From the NCBI GenBank assembly GCA_902795975.1, contig CADBNE010000049.1, positions 1 to 35,318 of the forward strand: a DNA stretch of 35,318 nucleotides, read 5' to 3'. A program made the position numbers and the translations under genes. Origin of the DNA: an uncultured Erysipelotrichaceae bacterium. GTDB taxonomy: Bacteria > Bacillota_I > Bacilli_A > RF39 > UBA660. A model generated the notes under the pieces. That model had not been told where the DNA came from and did not search any database. It worked only from the letters and a program-made list of their open reading frames with translations. Of the stretch, positions 28,657-35,318 are shown piece by piece; the stretch's first letter is position 1, and each line of letters starts with the position of its first letter.

Positions 28657-30387
28657 ATGAAAATGTTAAAAGAAGTTAAGCCTCTAATGAAATTAATCAA
28701 AGAAGAAAAGGGAAAAATAATTTTTGCAAGTGTACTTATTTTTATAGCAGGTCTTACTGAAATATTTTATGGATATTTAAATGGACAAGCTATTGAAGAA
28801 ATTACAAAATTAAATCTTAAGAATGCTTTAATTATTTTAGGTATTTATTTTATATTTGATGTTTTTGTAGGTGTAGTAGTAGAAGTAAGTGCTAATGCTA
28901 TGCTTAGAAAAGTAGAAAGTAAATTAACAAGAAAATTAGGATTTAATACATATGTAAAAGCACTTAATTTACCTGCTTATGCATATGAAGAAAAGTCATC
29001 TGGTGAAATTATTAATCGTATAACTAATGATGCAGATTCTCTATCATTTATATTTGGTAGAATTATTAATGTAGTATCATCATTAGTTGGTTCTTTAGTT
29101 ATTATTATTTATGTATTTATTAATTCATGGATAATAGGTTTAGAATTATTGATTTTAATAGGAATATTATATTTAATAATGCGTAAATATAATCCAATGC
29201 TTAAAGCAATACATAAAGAAAGAAAAGAAGAACAAGATAAATTTACTTCTTTAGTAAATGAATCTGTTAGAGGTATAAGAGAGATTAAAACTCTTGGTAT
29301 AAAAAATAATTTAATAAATGATATGAAAGATTTAATTAAAGTTATATATGCTAAATCTGAAAAAGAAATAGATGTAAGTAGAAGATTTGATATAACTATT
29401 AGATCACTTAAATGTGTACTTGAAGTATTAACATTTGTATTATGTGCTATATTAGTATATAAAGGACAAATAACTATAGGTTTCTTTATAGCAATGACAT
29501 ATTATGTATATAGATATATGTGGTTAATTGAAAATGTAAATGATTTATCTCAAAATTTTCAAAAATTAAATGTATCACTTGAACGTGTAAATGAATTAAT
29601 TGAAAATAGATTATTTGAAGATGAGCAATTTGGTGATAAAACCATAAAAGAACCAAAAGGGGTAATTGAGTTTAAGGATGTTACATTTGGATATCCAAAT
29701 GAAGATAATACATTAATTCATTTTAATTTGAAGATTGAACCTAATAAGAAGATTGCTATTGTTGGTAAATCAGGACAAGGTAAATCTACTTTATTTAATT
29801 TAATGACAAGGATATTTGATGTTAAAGAAGGTAAGTTACTTGTAGATGGAATTGATATTAAAGAATTAACAGAAGAAGAGTTAAGACAAAAAATATCTAT
29901 TATTAGACAAGAACCTTTTATATTTAATAGAACTATTAAAGAGAACTTTGAAATAATTAATAAAGATATTACATTGGATGAAATAAGAGAATATTCTAAG
30001 TTAGCTTATTTAGATGATTATATTATGTCTTTACCAAAACAATATGATACAGTATTAGGTGAAGGCGGAGTTAATCTATCAGGAGGTCAAAAACAAAGAC
30101 TTTCTATTGCACGTACTTTATCTAAGAAAAGTAATATTATATTATTTGATGAAGCTACATCAGCTTTAGATAATAATTCACAAGAATATATTAAGAAGGC
30201 TATAGATAATTTAGTAAAAGATCATACCGTTGTTATAGTAGCACATCGTTTGTCAACTATTATAGATGCTGATATTATTCATGTTGTTGATAAAGGTAAT
30301 GTTGTTGCCACAGGTACTCATGATGAATTATTAAAAACTTCAGAAATATATCGTAAATTATATGAAAATGAGTCTTTGAATTCGTAA
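28657..30387 (+). CDS. ABC half-transporter (type IV exporter, MsbA/LmrA-like)
   Basis: A 576-residue export-type half-transporter. About residues 15-300 form the six-helix membrane domain (segments such as IIFASVLIFIAGLTEIFYGY, ALIILGIYFIFDVFVGVVV, VVSSLVGSLVIIIYVFI and FVLCAILVYK). The ATPase domain has Walker A GKSGQGKST near 371-379, signature LSGGQKQR from L474, Walker B IILFDEAT and the switch His in VAHRLS. It should work as a homodimer, since no second half-transporter is adjacent. Substrates include lipids, drugs and peptides. GGAGATGG precedes the ATG. It sits behind a regulated leader, so its expression is probably conditional. Confidence 0.93.
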   Translation: MKMLKEVKPLMKLIKEEKGKIIFASVLIFIAGLTEIFYGYLNGQAIEEITKLNLKNALIILGIYFIFDVFVGVVVEVSANAMLRKVESKLTRKLGFNTYVKALNLPAYAYEEKSSGEIINRITNDADSLSFIFGRIINVVSSLVGSLVIIIYVFINSWIIGLELLILIGILYLIMRKYNPMLKAIHKERKEEQDKFTSLVNESVRGIREIKTLGIKNNLINDMKDLIKVIYAKSEKEIDVSRRFDITIRSLKCVLEVLTFVLCAILVYKGQITIGFFIAMTYYVYRYMWLIENVNDLSQNFQKLNVSLERVNELIENRLFEDEQFGDKTIKEPKGVIEFKDVTFGYPNEDNTLIHFNLKIEPNKKIAIVGKSGQGKSTLFNLMTRIFDVKEGKLLVDGIDIKELTEEELRQKISIIRQEPFIFNRTIKENFEIINKDITLDEIREYSKLAYLDDYIMSLPKQYDTVLGEGGVNLSGGQKQRLSIARTLSKKSNIILFDEATSALDNNSQEYIKKAIDNLVKDHTVVIVAHRLSTIIDADIIHVVDKGNVVATGTHDELLKTSEIYRKLYENESLNS

Positions 30388-30388
30388 A

Positions 30389-30416
30389 AAAAAGATATGT
30401 GAAAACATATCTTTTT
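30389..30416 (+). terminator. terminator after the ABC transporter
   Basis: AAAAAGATATGT (30389-30400), loop GAAA, and ACATATCTTTTT (30405-30416), a perfect 12-bp stem. Confidence 0.9.
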
Positions 30417-30430
30417 AAGTGCCTATTTTA

Positions 30431-30459
30431 TTGATAAATATTAATATATATGATAAAAT
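30431..30459 (+). promoter_or_regulatory. promoter of yqeG-yqeH
   Basis: TTGATA (30431-30436), 17-bp spacer, TAAAAT (30454-30459) with TG at 30451-30452. Leader about 18 nt with AAAGGAGG. Confidence 0.7.
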
Positions 30460-30483
30460 TGATGTAGTGTAAAGGAGGTTACA

Positions 30484-31005
30484 ATGGATAAGTATGTTCC
30501 AGATATATATCAAAAAAGTATATACACCATAAACTATGATCAATTGTTTTCTCGCGGTATCAGATGCTTGTTATTTGATTTAGATAATACACTAGTACCT
30601 ATAGATGTTAAGACACCAAGTGAAGATATAAAAAAACTATTTGATAAATTAAAAAAAATGGGTTTTAAAATTATAATATTTACTAATAGTAGAAGTAAAA
30701 GAGTTAAACCTTTTAAAAATATTTTAGGAGTTGATTGTTGTCCTTTTGCATGTAAACCTTTTTCAAAGAAATTTCTTTCTATAATTAAAGTATATGATTT
30801 GAAATTTAGTGAAGTTGCTATTATAGGAGATTCTATGATGGATGATATATATGGTGGTAATAAAGTTGGTATTACAACAATATTAATAGATCAGTTGGCA
30901 CCTAAAGAATTTATTATTGCTTCATTAAAAAGAAAAAGAGAAAGAAAAATTATTAAAAAATTAAGAGATAATAATTTATTTAGTAAGGAAAGTTATTATG
31001 AATAA
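30484..31005 (+). CDS. yqeG: YqeG-family HAD phosphatase
   Basis: A 173-residue HAD IIIA-type phosphatase. Motif I is LLFDLDNTLVP, motif II is IIFTNSRS, the motif III lysine is in ACKPF, and motif IV is IIGDSMMDDIYGGN. The order and length match YqeG. The C terminus is a charged helical tail (KRKRERKIIKKLRDNN). It is cytosolic. It overlaps yqeH by 8 nt (ATGAATAA), the conserved neighbour in Firmicutes, which strongly supports the name. The other genes of the usual cluster (aroE, yqeI, nadD, yqeK, rsfS) do not follow here. Confidence 0.93.
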   Translation: MDKYVPDIYQKSIYTINYDQLFSRGIRCLLFDLDNTLVPIDVKTPSEDIKKLFDKLKKMGFKIIIFTNSRSKRVKPFKNILGVDCCPFACKPFSKKFLSIIKVYDLKFSEVAIIGDSMMDDIYGGNKVGITTILIDQLAPKEFIIASLKRKRERKIIKKLRDNNLFSKESYYE

Positions 31006-31987
31006 ATGTGTTGGTTGTGGAAGTATATTACAAACTGAGTTTGTAGATAAAGAAGGATATACAAAAAATATAGATAACCCATTATGTGAAAGATGTTTTA
31101 GAATAAAAAATTATAGTGATTATAAACTTATTAGTAAAGATAATAATGATTTTATTAATATTTTAAATAATATTGGTAAAACTAATTCATTAGTTGTATT
31201 AGTAGTAGATTTATTTAATATTCCTTTATATATTGAACAAATAAATAAGTATTTAAATAATGATATTTTATTAGTATTAACTAAAAGAGATATATTACCT
31301 TTATCAGTATATGATGTTAATTTAATTAATTATTTTAAAAAATATAATTTAAATATTATTGATACAATAATTATTAGTAGTATGAAAAACTATAATTTTG
31401 ATACATTAATAAGTAGTATAAGAAAATATAAAAAAGATAATAATGTATATGTAGTAGGATTTACTAATGCTGGTAAATCTACTATGATTAATAAAATATT
31501 ATATAATTATACAGATAAAAAGCCTGTAATTACAACAAGTATGTTACCATCAACAACTATTGATAGTATTGAAATAGTTATTGATGATGAATTAACATTA
31601 ATAGACACCCCTGGTCTATTAGATGAAAAAAATATAATAGATAGTATTGATATTAATACTATGAAAAAAGTAGTACCTAATAAAGAAATTAAACCTAGAA
31701 CTTATCAAATAAAAGATAAACAAACAATATTTATTGATGATTTGGTAAGACTAGATATAGTAGATAATAATAATTTAACATTTTACATATCTAATATGTT
31801 AGATATGGAAAGAACATTTAAAGATAGTGATAAGTTGTTAGAATTAGAAAAATATGAATTAGATGTTAATGAAGATAATGATATTGTTATCAATGGATTA
31901 GGTTTTATAAAATGTACTAATAAAGGGCATATAACTTTATATACATTAAAAAATGTTTTAGTTTACATAAGAGAATCATTAATTTAG
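30998..31987 (+). CDS. yqeH: YqeH-family circularly permuted GTPase
   Basis: A 329-residue ribosome-assembly GTPase, needed for small-subunit biogenesis in Bacillus. An N-terminal zinc finger (CVGCG ... CERCF, about 4-36) precedes the permuted G domain: G4 TKRD at about 95, then G1 GFTNAGKST starting at G154, and G3 DTPG at 203. The permutation (G4 before G1) is diagnostic of the family. The C-terminal third is the YqeH-specific domain. Its length is slightly short compared with the usual 360 or so residues. Translation is coupled to yqeG by overlap. The following gene starts 11 nt on, with its own strong ribosome site. Confidence 0.95.
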   Translation: MNKCVGCGSILQTEFVDKEGYTKNIDNPLCERCFRIKNYSDYKLISKDNNDFINILNNIGKTNSLVVLVVDLFNIPLYIEQINKYLNNDILLVLTKRDILPLSVYDVNLINYFKKYNLNIIDTIIISSMKNYNFDTLISSIRKYKKDNNVYVVGFTNAGKSTMINKILYNYTDKKPVITTSMLPSTTIDSIEIVIDDELTLIDTPGLLDEKNIIDSIDINTMKKVVPNKEIKPRTYQIKDKQTIFIDDLVRLDIVDNNNLTFYISNMLDMERTFKDSDKLLELEKYELDVNEDNDIVINGLGFIKCTNKGHITLYTLKNVLVYIRESLI

Positions 31988-31997
31988 GAGGGATAGT

Positions 31998-33077
31998 ATG
32001 GCATATAATTATGATGAAGAAAAAGAAAAAATGAGAAAAGAGATACTAGATGAATTAAATGGAAAAAAAGAAGAAAAAAAAATGGAAGATGCTCCATATG
32101 TTTCATATGGAATGAAGAAAAAAGTAGTAAATTTTGATATTGATTATGATAAGAAGGATAATGAACAACCAGTGGTAGAACCACCTAAAAAATCAAGTGT
32201 TATTATGCTTGTAGTTTGTTCTGCTATAGCATTAGTAGGAATATTATTATTCCCAGTAATATCAGATAAAATAAATAAGATAAAAATTGAGAAAGAAAAT
32301 AAAAAAATACATGAAAATAAGAAAGAAGAAAAGAAACCAGAAGAAGTTAAATATGAAAAATTAACTATGGAATCAGCTAAAGTTAAAAATTTAGTTTATC
32401 CTGTATATCATGTAAATAGTGAGTCAAAAGCTACTTATTATTCAAAAGATAAAATGGAATTAAAGAATTTTACAAATAACGATTTATTATATAATGCATT
32501 TATTAACTTTGCTAATATATATTTTGAAGCATATAAAGGTGGATACAATGGTAAATCATGTGCATCAACAAAAGTGTTTGTTAGTTCAAGATATTTTAAT
32601 ATAGTTGTTAAAAATTATATGACTAAAGATGCTAATGTTAAAAATACTGATTTAGTTATTCCAACATATAATCCAAATACTGCATATACAGGTATATGGA
32701 AATATAATTCAAGTAATGATTCATATATATATTATGGGGATTGTGGAAAGAAAAATGCATCAACATTATATTATGATTTAAGAAGTATGTATTCTGTAGA
32801 TAGTACTGAAAAAAATACTGAATTATATTCATATAACTATATAGGATATGCAACAGTAGATACTAAAACAAAACAATATGTAATATATAGTGATTCTGGG
32901 TATACTAAGAAGGTAACTAGTGGTACATTAACTTCAAATAATTATCAATCTGAATTAAATAATATATTTAATGGATTACAAAATAAAAATAACTTCAACA
33001 AGTATAAATATACTTTTGCTACAAAGAATTGTCCATATAATGAATATTGCTTTATAAGTGGCGAATGGGTTAAATAA
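31998..33077 (+). CDS. single-pass membrane protein with large outer domain, unknown
   Basis: A 359-residue protein. The first 65 residues are charged and cytosolic (KEKMRKEILDELNGKKEEKK). A single hydrophobic helix (about 67-88) follows, then a Lys/Glu-rich stretch (about 90-115), probably coiled coil, and an outer domain of about 240 residues rich in Tyr, Asn, Ser and Thr. Cysteines in the outer domain (KSCAS, GDCGK, KNCPYNEYC) could form disulfides. No family is recognised. AGGAGGG fixes the start. It follows yqeH closely without a terminator, so it is probably co-transcribed. The next gene overlaps its stop. Confidence 0.7.
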   Translation: MAYNYDEEKEKMRKEILDELNGKKEEKKMEDAPYVSYGMKKKVVNFDIDYDKKDNEQPVVEPPKKSSVIMLVVCSAIALVGILLFPVISDKINKIKIEKENKKIHENKKEEKKPEEVKYEKLTMESAKVKNLVYPVYHVNSESKATYYSKDKMELKNFTNNDLLYNAFINFANIYFEAYKGGYNGKSCASTKVFVSSRYFNIVVKNYMTKDANVKNTDLVIPTYNPNTAYTGIWKYNSSNDSYIYYGDCGKKNASTLYYDLRSMYSVDSTEKNTELYSYNYIGYATVDTKTKQYVIYSDSGYTKKVTSGTLTSNNYQSELNNIFNGLQNKNNFNKYKYTFATKNCPYNEYCFISGEWVK

Positions 33078-33481
33078 TGAACGAAGAGTTTAGAAATAGA
33101 CAACAATATATTAGAGTAAGTAATGAAATGAATAGAGGGGTTGATTCTAAAAATTTCATTAATGGCAATAAACAAAAGGTAGAATTGGATAGAAAATTAG
33201 AGGAAATATCTATAAATAGTGGTCAATCTTTTAGTGGTAATTTGGTTAGACAAAATATATTGAATTCATCAGCAAGTCATGCTACAACATTAAATAATAC
33301 AATATCATATGATGAAAATATTAAATATGATGATAATACTAAAGCAGATATATCATTAAAAAATGGTATTAATAGAGGTAGAGAAACTCTAAATAACATG
33401 AAAAATTCAGTAAATAATTCAATTCAAAATAACAATAATAATTTATTTAATAATTTTAATAAATTTAATAGAAACATTTGA
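33077..33481 (+). CDS. small Asn-rich protein coupled to the membrane protein gene
   Basis: A 134-residue hydrophilic protein. Its start overlaps the previous stop (TAATG) and there is only a weak ribosome site, so translation is probably coupled. The first half is mixed helix and coil; the last 30 residues are Asn-rich low complexity (SIQNNNNNLFNNFNKFNRN). It resembles the Asn-rich head of the 890-residue protein only in composition. There is no signal peptide or membrane segment. It ends in TGA inside the following terminator. Function unknown. Confidence 0.65.
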   Translation: MNEEFRNRQQYIRVSNEMNRGVDSKNFINGNKQKVELDRKLEEISINSGQSFSGNLVRQNILNSSASHATTLNNTISYDENIKYDDNTKADISLKNGINRGRETLNNMKNSVNNSIQNNNNNLFNNFNKFNRNI

Positions 33482-33500
33482 TTTTATAATCAAATGTTTT
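33472..33500 (+). terminator. terminator before uvrA
   Basis: AAACATTTGATT (33472-33483), loop TTAT, and AATCAAATGTTT (33488-33499), a perfect 12-bp stem. Confidence 0.85.
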
Positions 33501-33501
33501 A

Positions 33502-33510
33502 TGTTATAAT
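33502..33510 (+). promoter_or_regulatory. extended -10 promoter of uvrA
   Basis: TGTTATAAT, a perfect TGn-TATAAT directly after the terminator. No -35 is visible. Leader about 15 nt with a GAGGTGA ribosome site. Confidence 0.6.
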
Positions 33511-33531
33511 ATAGACATTTGAGGTGATAAT

Positions 33532-35318
33532 ATGGATAAAATAATAATAAAAGGTGCTAGAGAAAATAATTTAAAAAATATAGATATAGAGTTACCAAAA
33601 AATAAGTTAATAGTAATGACAGGTGTATCAGGAAGTGGTAAAAGTAGTTTAGCTTTTGATACTATATATGCTGAAGGTCAAAGAAGATATGTAGAATCTT
33701 TAAGTGCATATGCTAGACAATTTTTAGGTGGAAGTGAAAAACCTGATGTAGATAGTATAGAGGGGTTAAGTCCATCTATAAGTATTGATCAAAAAACCAC
33801 TAATAAGAATCCTAGATCTACTGTAGCAACTGTAACTGAAATATATGATTATTTAAGATTATTATATGCGCGTATAGGTATTCCATATTGTCCTAACCAT
33901 AATAAACCTATAAGTAGTCAATCAATTGAAGAAATGACTAATCAAATATTAAATTTAAGTATTGGTACTAAGATAAGAGTATTATCTCCTATAGTATGGG
34001 GACAAAAAGGTACTCATAAAGATTTATTAGATAATTTAAGAAAAGATGGCTATGTAAGAGTAGTAGTAGATGGTGAAGACCATGATTTAGCAGAAGAAAT
34101 AGTACTTGATAAAAATAAAAAACATAATATTAATATTGTAATAGATAGATTAATTATAAAAGAAGATATAAGAAGTAGATTATATGAAGCAATTGAATTA
34201 GCATGTAAAGAATCTAAAGGTAAAGCAGTAATTGATGTAATTGGTGCTAATGAAATAGTAATGAGTGAAAAATATGCATGTCCAGATTGTGATTTTTCAT
34301 TACCTGAATTAGAACCACGTATGTTTTCATTTAATGCTCCATATGGAGCATGTCCAGATTGTAATGGATTAGGTGTTAAATTAAAAATAGACGTAGATTT
34401 ACTTATACCTGATAAAGATAAATCTATACTAGATGGTGCTATTGTAGGCTATAGTTTAGATGCTAGTACTAATTGGGCACAAATTAATACATTAGCTAAA
34501 TACTATAATATAGATTTATCTAAACCAATAAAGAAATTAACTAAACAAGAATTAGATTTAATTTTATATGGTAGTGATGAACCTTTAGTATTTAATTATG
34601 TATCAAATAATGGTAATACAAGAAAAACTACTGATTATTTTGAAGGAATTGTTACTAATTTAGAAAGAAGATATATAGAAACTAAGAGTGGATGGATAAG
34701 AGATTGGATAGAACAATTTATGACAGAATTAGAATGTCCAACATGTCATGGTGCTAGATTACATGGTGATATATTATCTGTTAAAATTGGTGGAAAGAAT
34801 ATATATGAAGTAACTAAATTAAGTATAATAAAAATGTATGATTTCTTTAATAATTTAAAATTGAATAAAGAACAAACAGAAATATCTAGAATGATTATTA
34901 AAGAAATAAATGATAGATTAAGATTCTTAATTAATGTAGGATTAGGATATTTAACTATGAATAGAAGTGCTGGAACACTTAGTGGTGGAGAAGCACAACG
35001 TATTAGATTAGCTACACAAATAGGTAGTCATTTAACAGGAGTATTATATGTATTAGATGAACCTAGTATTGGTTTACATCAAAGAGATAATGAAAGATTA
35101 ATTAACTCTTTAATTCAAATGAGAGATTTAGGTAATACTTTAATAGTAGTAGAACATGACCATGATACGATGCTTGCAGCTGACTATTTAGTAGATATTG
35201 GACCAGGTGCAGGTGATCATGGTGGAGAAGTCATTGCGGCAGGTACGCCTCAAGAAGTAATGGCCAATCCAAATAGTTTAACAGGAAAGTATTTAACTGG
35301 TGAAAAATGTATAGAAAC
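33532..35318 (+). CDS. uvrA: excinuclease ABC subunit A (partial, 3' end cut by the window)
   Basis: The first 595 codons of a damage-recognition ATPase of nucleotide excision repair; full UvrA is about 940 residues. The start MDKIIIKGARENNLKNID is canonical, with GAGGTGA upstream. Walker A GVSGSGKSS is at 31-39, followed by YVESLSAYARQFL. The zinc module starts at C250 (CPDCDF) with a second Cys pair about 24 residues on (CPDCNG), and CPTCHGARL follows. The first ABC signature LSGGEAQRI begins at L483, with Walker B VLYVLDEPSIGLH after it. The reading frame stays open to the window edge. uvrB is not in the window. Confidence 0.97.
   Translation, partial: MDKIIIKGARENNLKNIDIELPKNKLIVMTGVSGSGKSSLAFDTIYAEGQRRYVESLSAYARQFLGGSEKPDVDSIEGLSPSISIDQKTTNKNPRSTVATVTEIYDYLRLLYARIGIPYCPNHNKPISSQSIEEMTNQILNLSIGTKIRVLSPIVWGQKGTHKDLLDNLRKDGYVRVVVDGEDHDLAEEIVLDKNKKHNINIVIDRLIIKEDIRSRLYEAIELACKESKGKAVIDVIGANEIVMSEKYACPDCDFSLPELEPRMFSFNAPYGACPDCNGLGVKLKIDVDLLIPDKDKSILDGAIVGYSLDASTNWAQINTLAKYYNIDLSKPIKKLTKQELDLILYGSDEPLVFNYVSNNGNTRKTTDYFEGIVTNLERRYIETKSGWIRDWIEQFMTELECPTCHGARLHGDILSVKIGGKNIYEVTKLSIIKMYDFFNNLKLNKEQTEISRMIIKEINDRLRFLINVGLGYLTMNRSAGTLSGGEAQRIRLATQIGSHLTGVLYVLDEPSIGLHQRDNERLINSLIQMRDLGNTLIVVEHDHDTMLAADYLVDIGPGAGDHGGEVIAAGTPQEVMANPNSLTGKYLTGEKCIE

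Noticed and set aside
31984..33175. Several minus-strand frames over the membrane protein gene
   Set aside because: His/Leu/Tyr-rich reversals of A+T-rich codons without ribosome sites.
13062..33481. Mycoplasma genetic code (UGA as Trp)
   Set aside because: TGA ends the LRR-like gene just before the next ribosome site and ends the Asn-rich gene inside a terminator; Trp is written TGG throughout.
1..35318. tRNA, rRNA, integrase, transposase, att sites or CRISPR array
   Set aside because: Read through both strands by eye; no cloverleaf-like GC-richer segments, no recombinase motifs and no regular short repeats with unique spacers were seen. A tool search could still find a small RNA.

Overview
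The window is very A+T-rich, low-GC Gram-positive-type bacterial DNA (Firmicutes/Bacilli, possibly one of the reduced gut Bacilli lineages). The evidence is the gene content (YqeG-YqeH pair, VanY and NlpC/P60 wall enzymes, DacF-type carboxypeptidase, CotD-like protein, DUF4176 proteins), AGGTGA/GGAGG ribosome sites, and rho-independent terminators after most transcription units. UGA is used as a stop (13062-13064, 33479-33481), so the Mycoplasma code does not apply. No rRNA, tRNA, CRISPR array, transposase or integrase was seen. The left edge may lack the promoter of the first gene, and the right edge cuts uvrA.

Layout. 35-2764: an unknown acidic protein and topoisomerase III. 2845-5053: a cupin protein on the minus strand, then an XRE regulator fused to membrane segments, overlapping a DUF4097 (TSGD-repeat) protein. 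5105-7560: a tight four-gene operon of small hydrolases (metallo-beta-lactamase fold, histidine phosphatase, RBBP9-type serine hydrolase, second histidine phosphatase). 7573-8307: a divergent family 1-like uracil-DNA glycosylase on the minus strand.

8387-16775 is the accessory core. One apparent operon (promoter near 8364, terminator at 13373-13398) carries a HAD hydrolase, two DUF4176 proteins, an 890-residue protein with a transglutaminase-like Cys-His-Asp domain, an LRR-like protein and a third DUF4176 protein. It is followed by a 607-residue protein, a protein with two copies of a domain resembling an ADP-ribosyltransferase, and a Cys/His-rich CotD-like protein. DUF4176 is known from type VII secretion neighbourhoods. 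I infer an export-associated or effector-type island, although no WXG100, EssB or EssC gene is visible here.

16809-24702: a DUF402 protein; a protein with a ParB-like C-terminal motif; a minus-strand pair of VanY-like carboxypeptidases, one apparently active and one that has lost every metal ligand; a C39-like cysteine peptidase without signal peptide; a Ski2-like DExH helicase; and a DacF-type D-Ala-D-Ala carboxypeptidase. 24714-28417: a divergent LysR regulator and third histidine phosphatase separated by dyad-rich DNA, a calcineurin-type phosphoesterase and an NlpC/P60 hydrolase.

28441-30416: a promoter with a palindromic operator candidate, a 26-codon leader ORF whose ribosome site can pair with its own end, a hairpin resembling a terminator, then an ABC half-transporter. 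30484-35318: yqeG-yqeH, two unknown proteins (one membrane-anchored) and the start of uvrA.

Most promoters share one architecture: an extended -10 (TGn before a TATAAT-like hexamer), often 17 bp from a -35 element, and placed so close to the gene that the predicted leaders are only about 10-20 nt.
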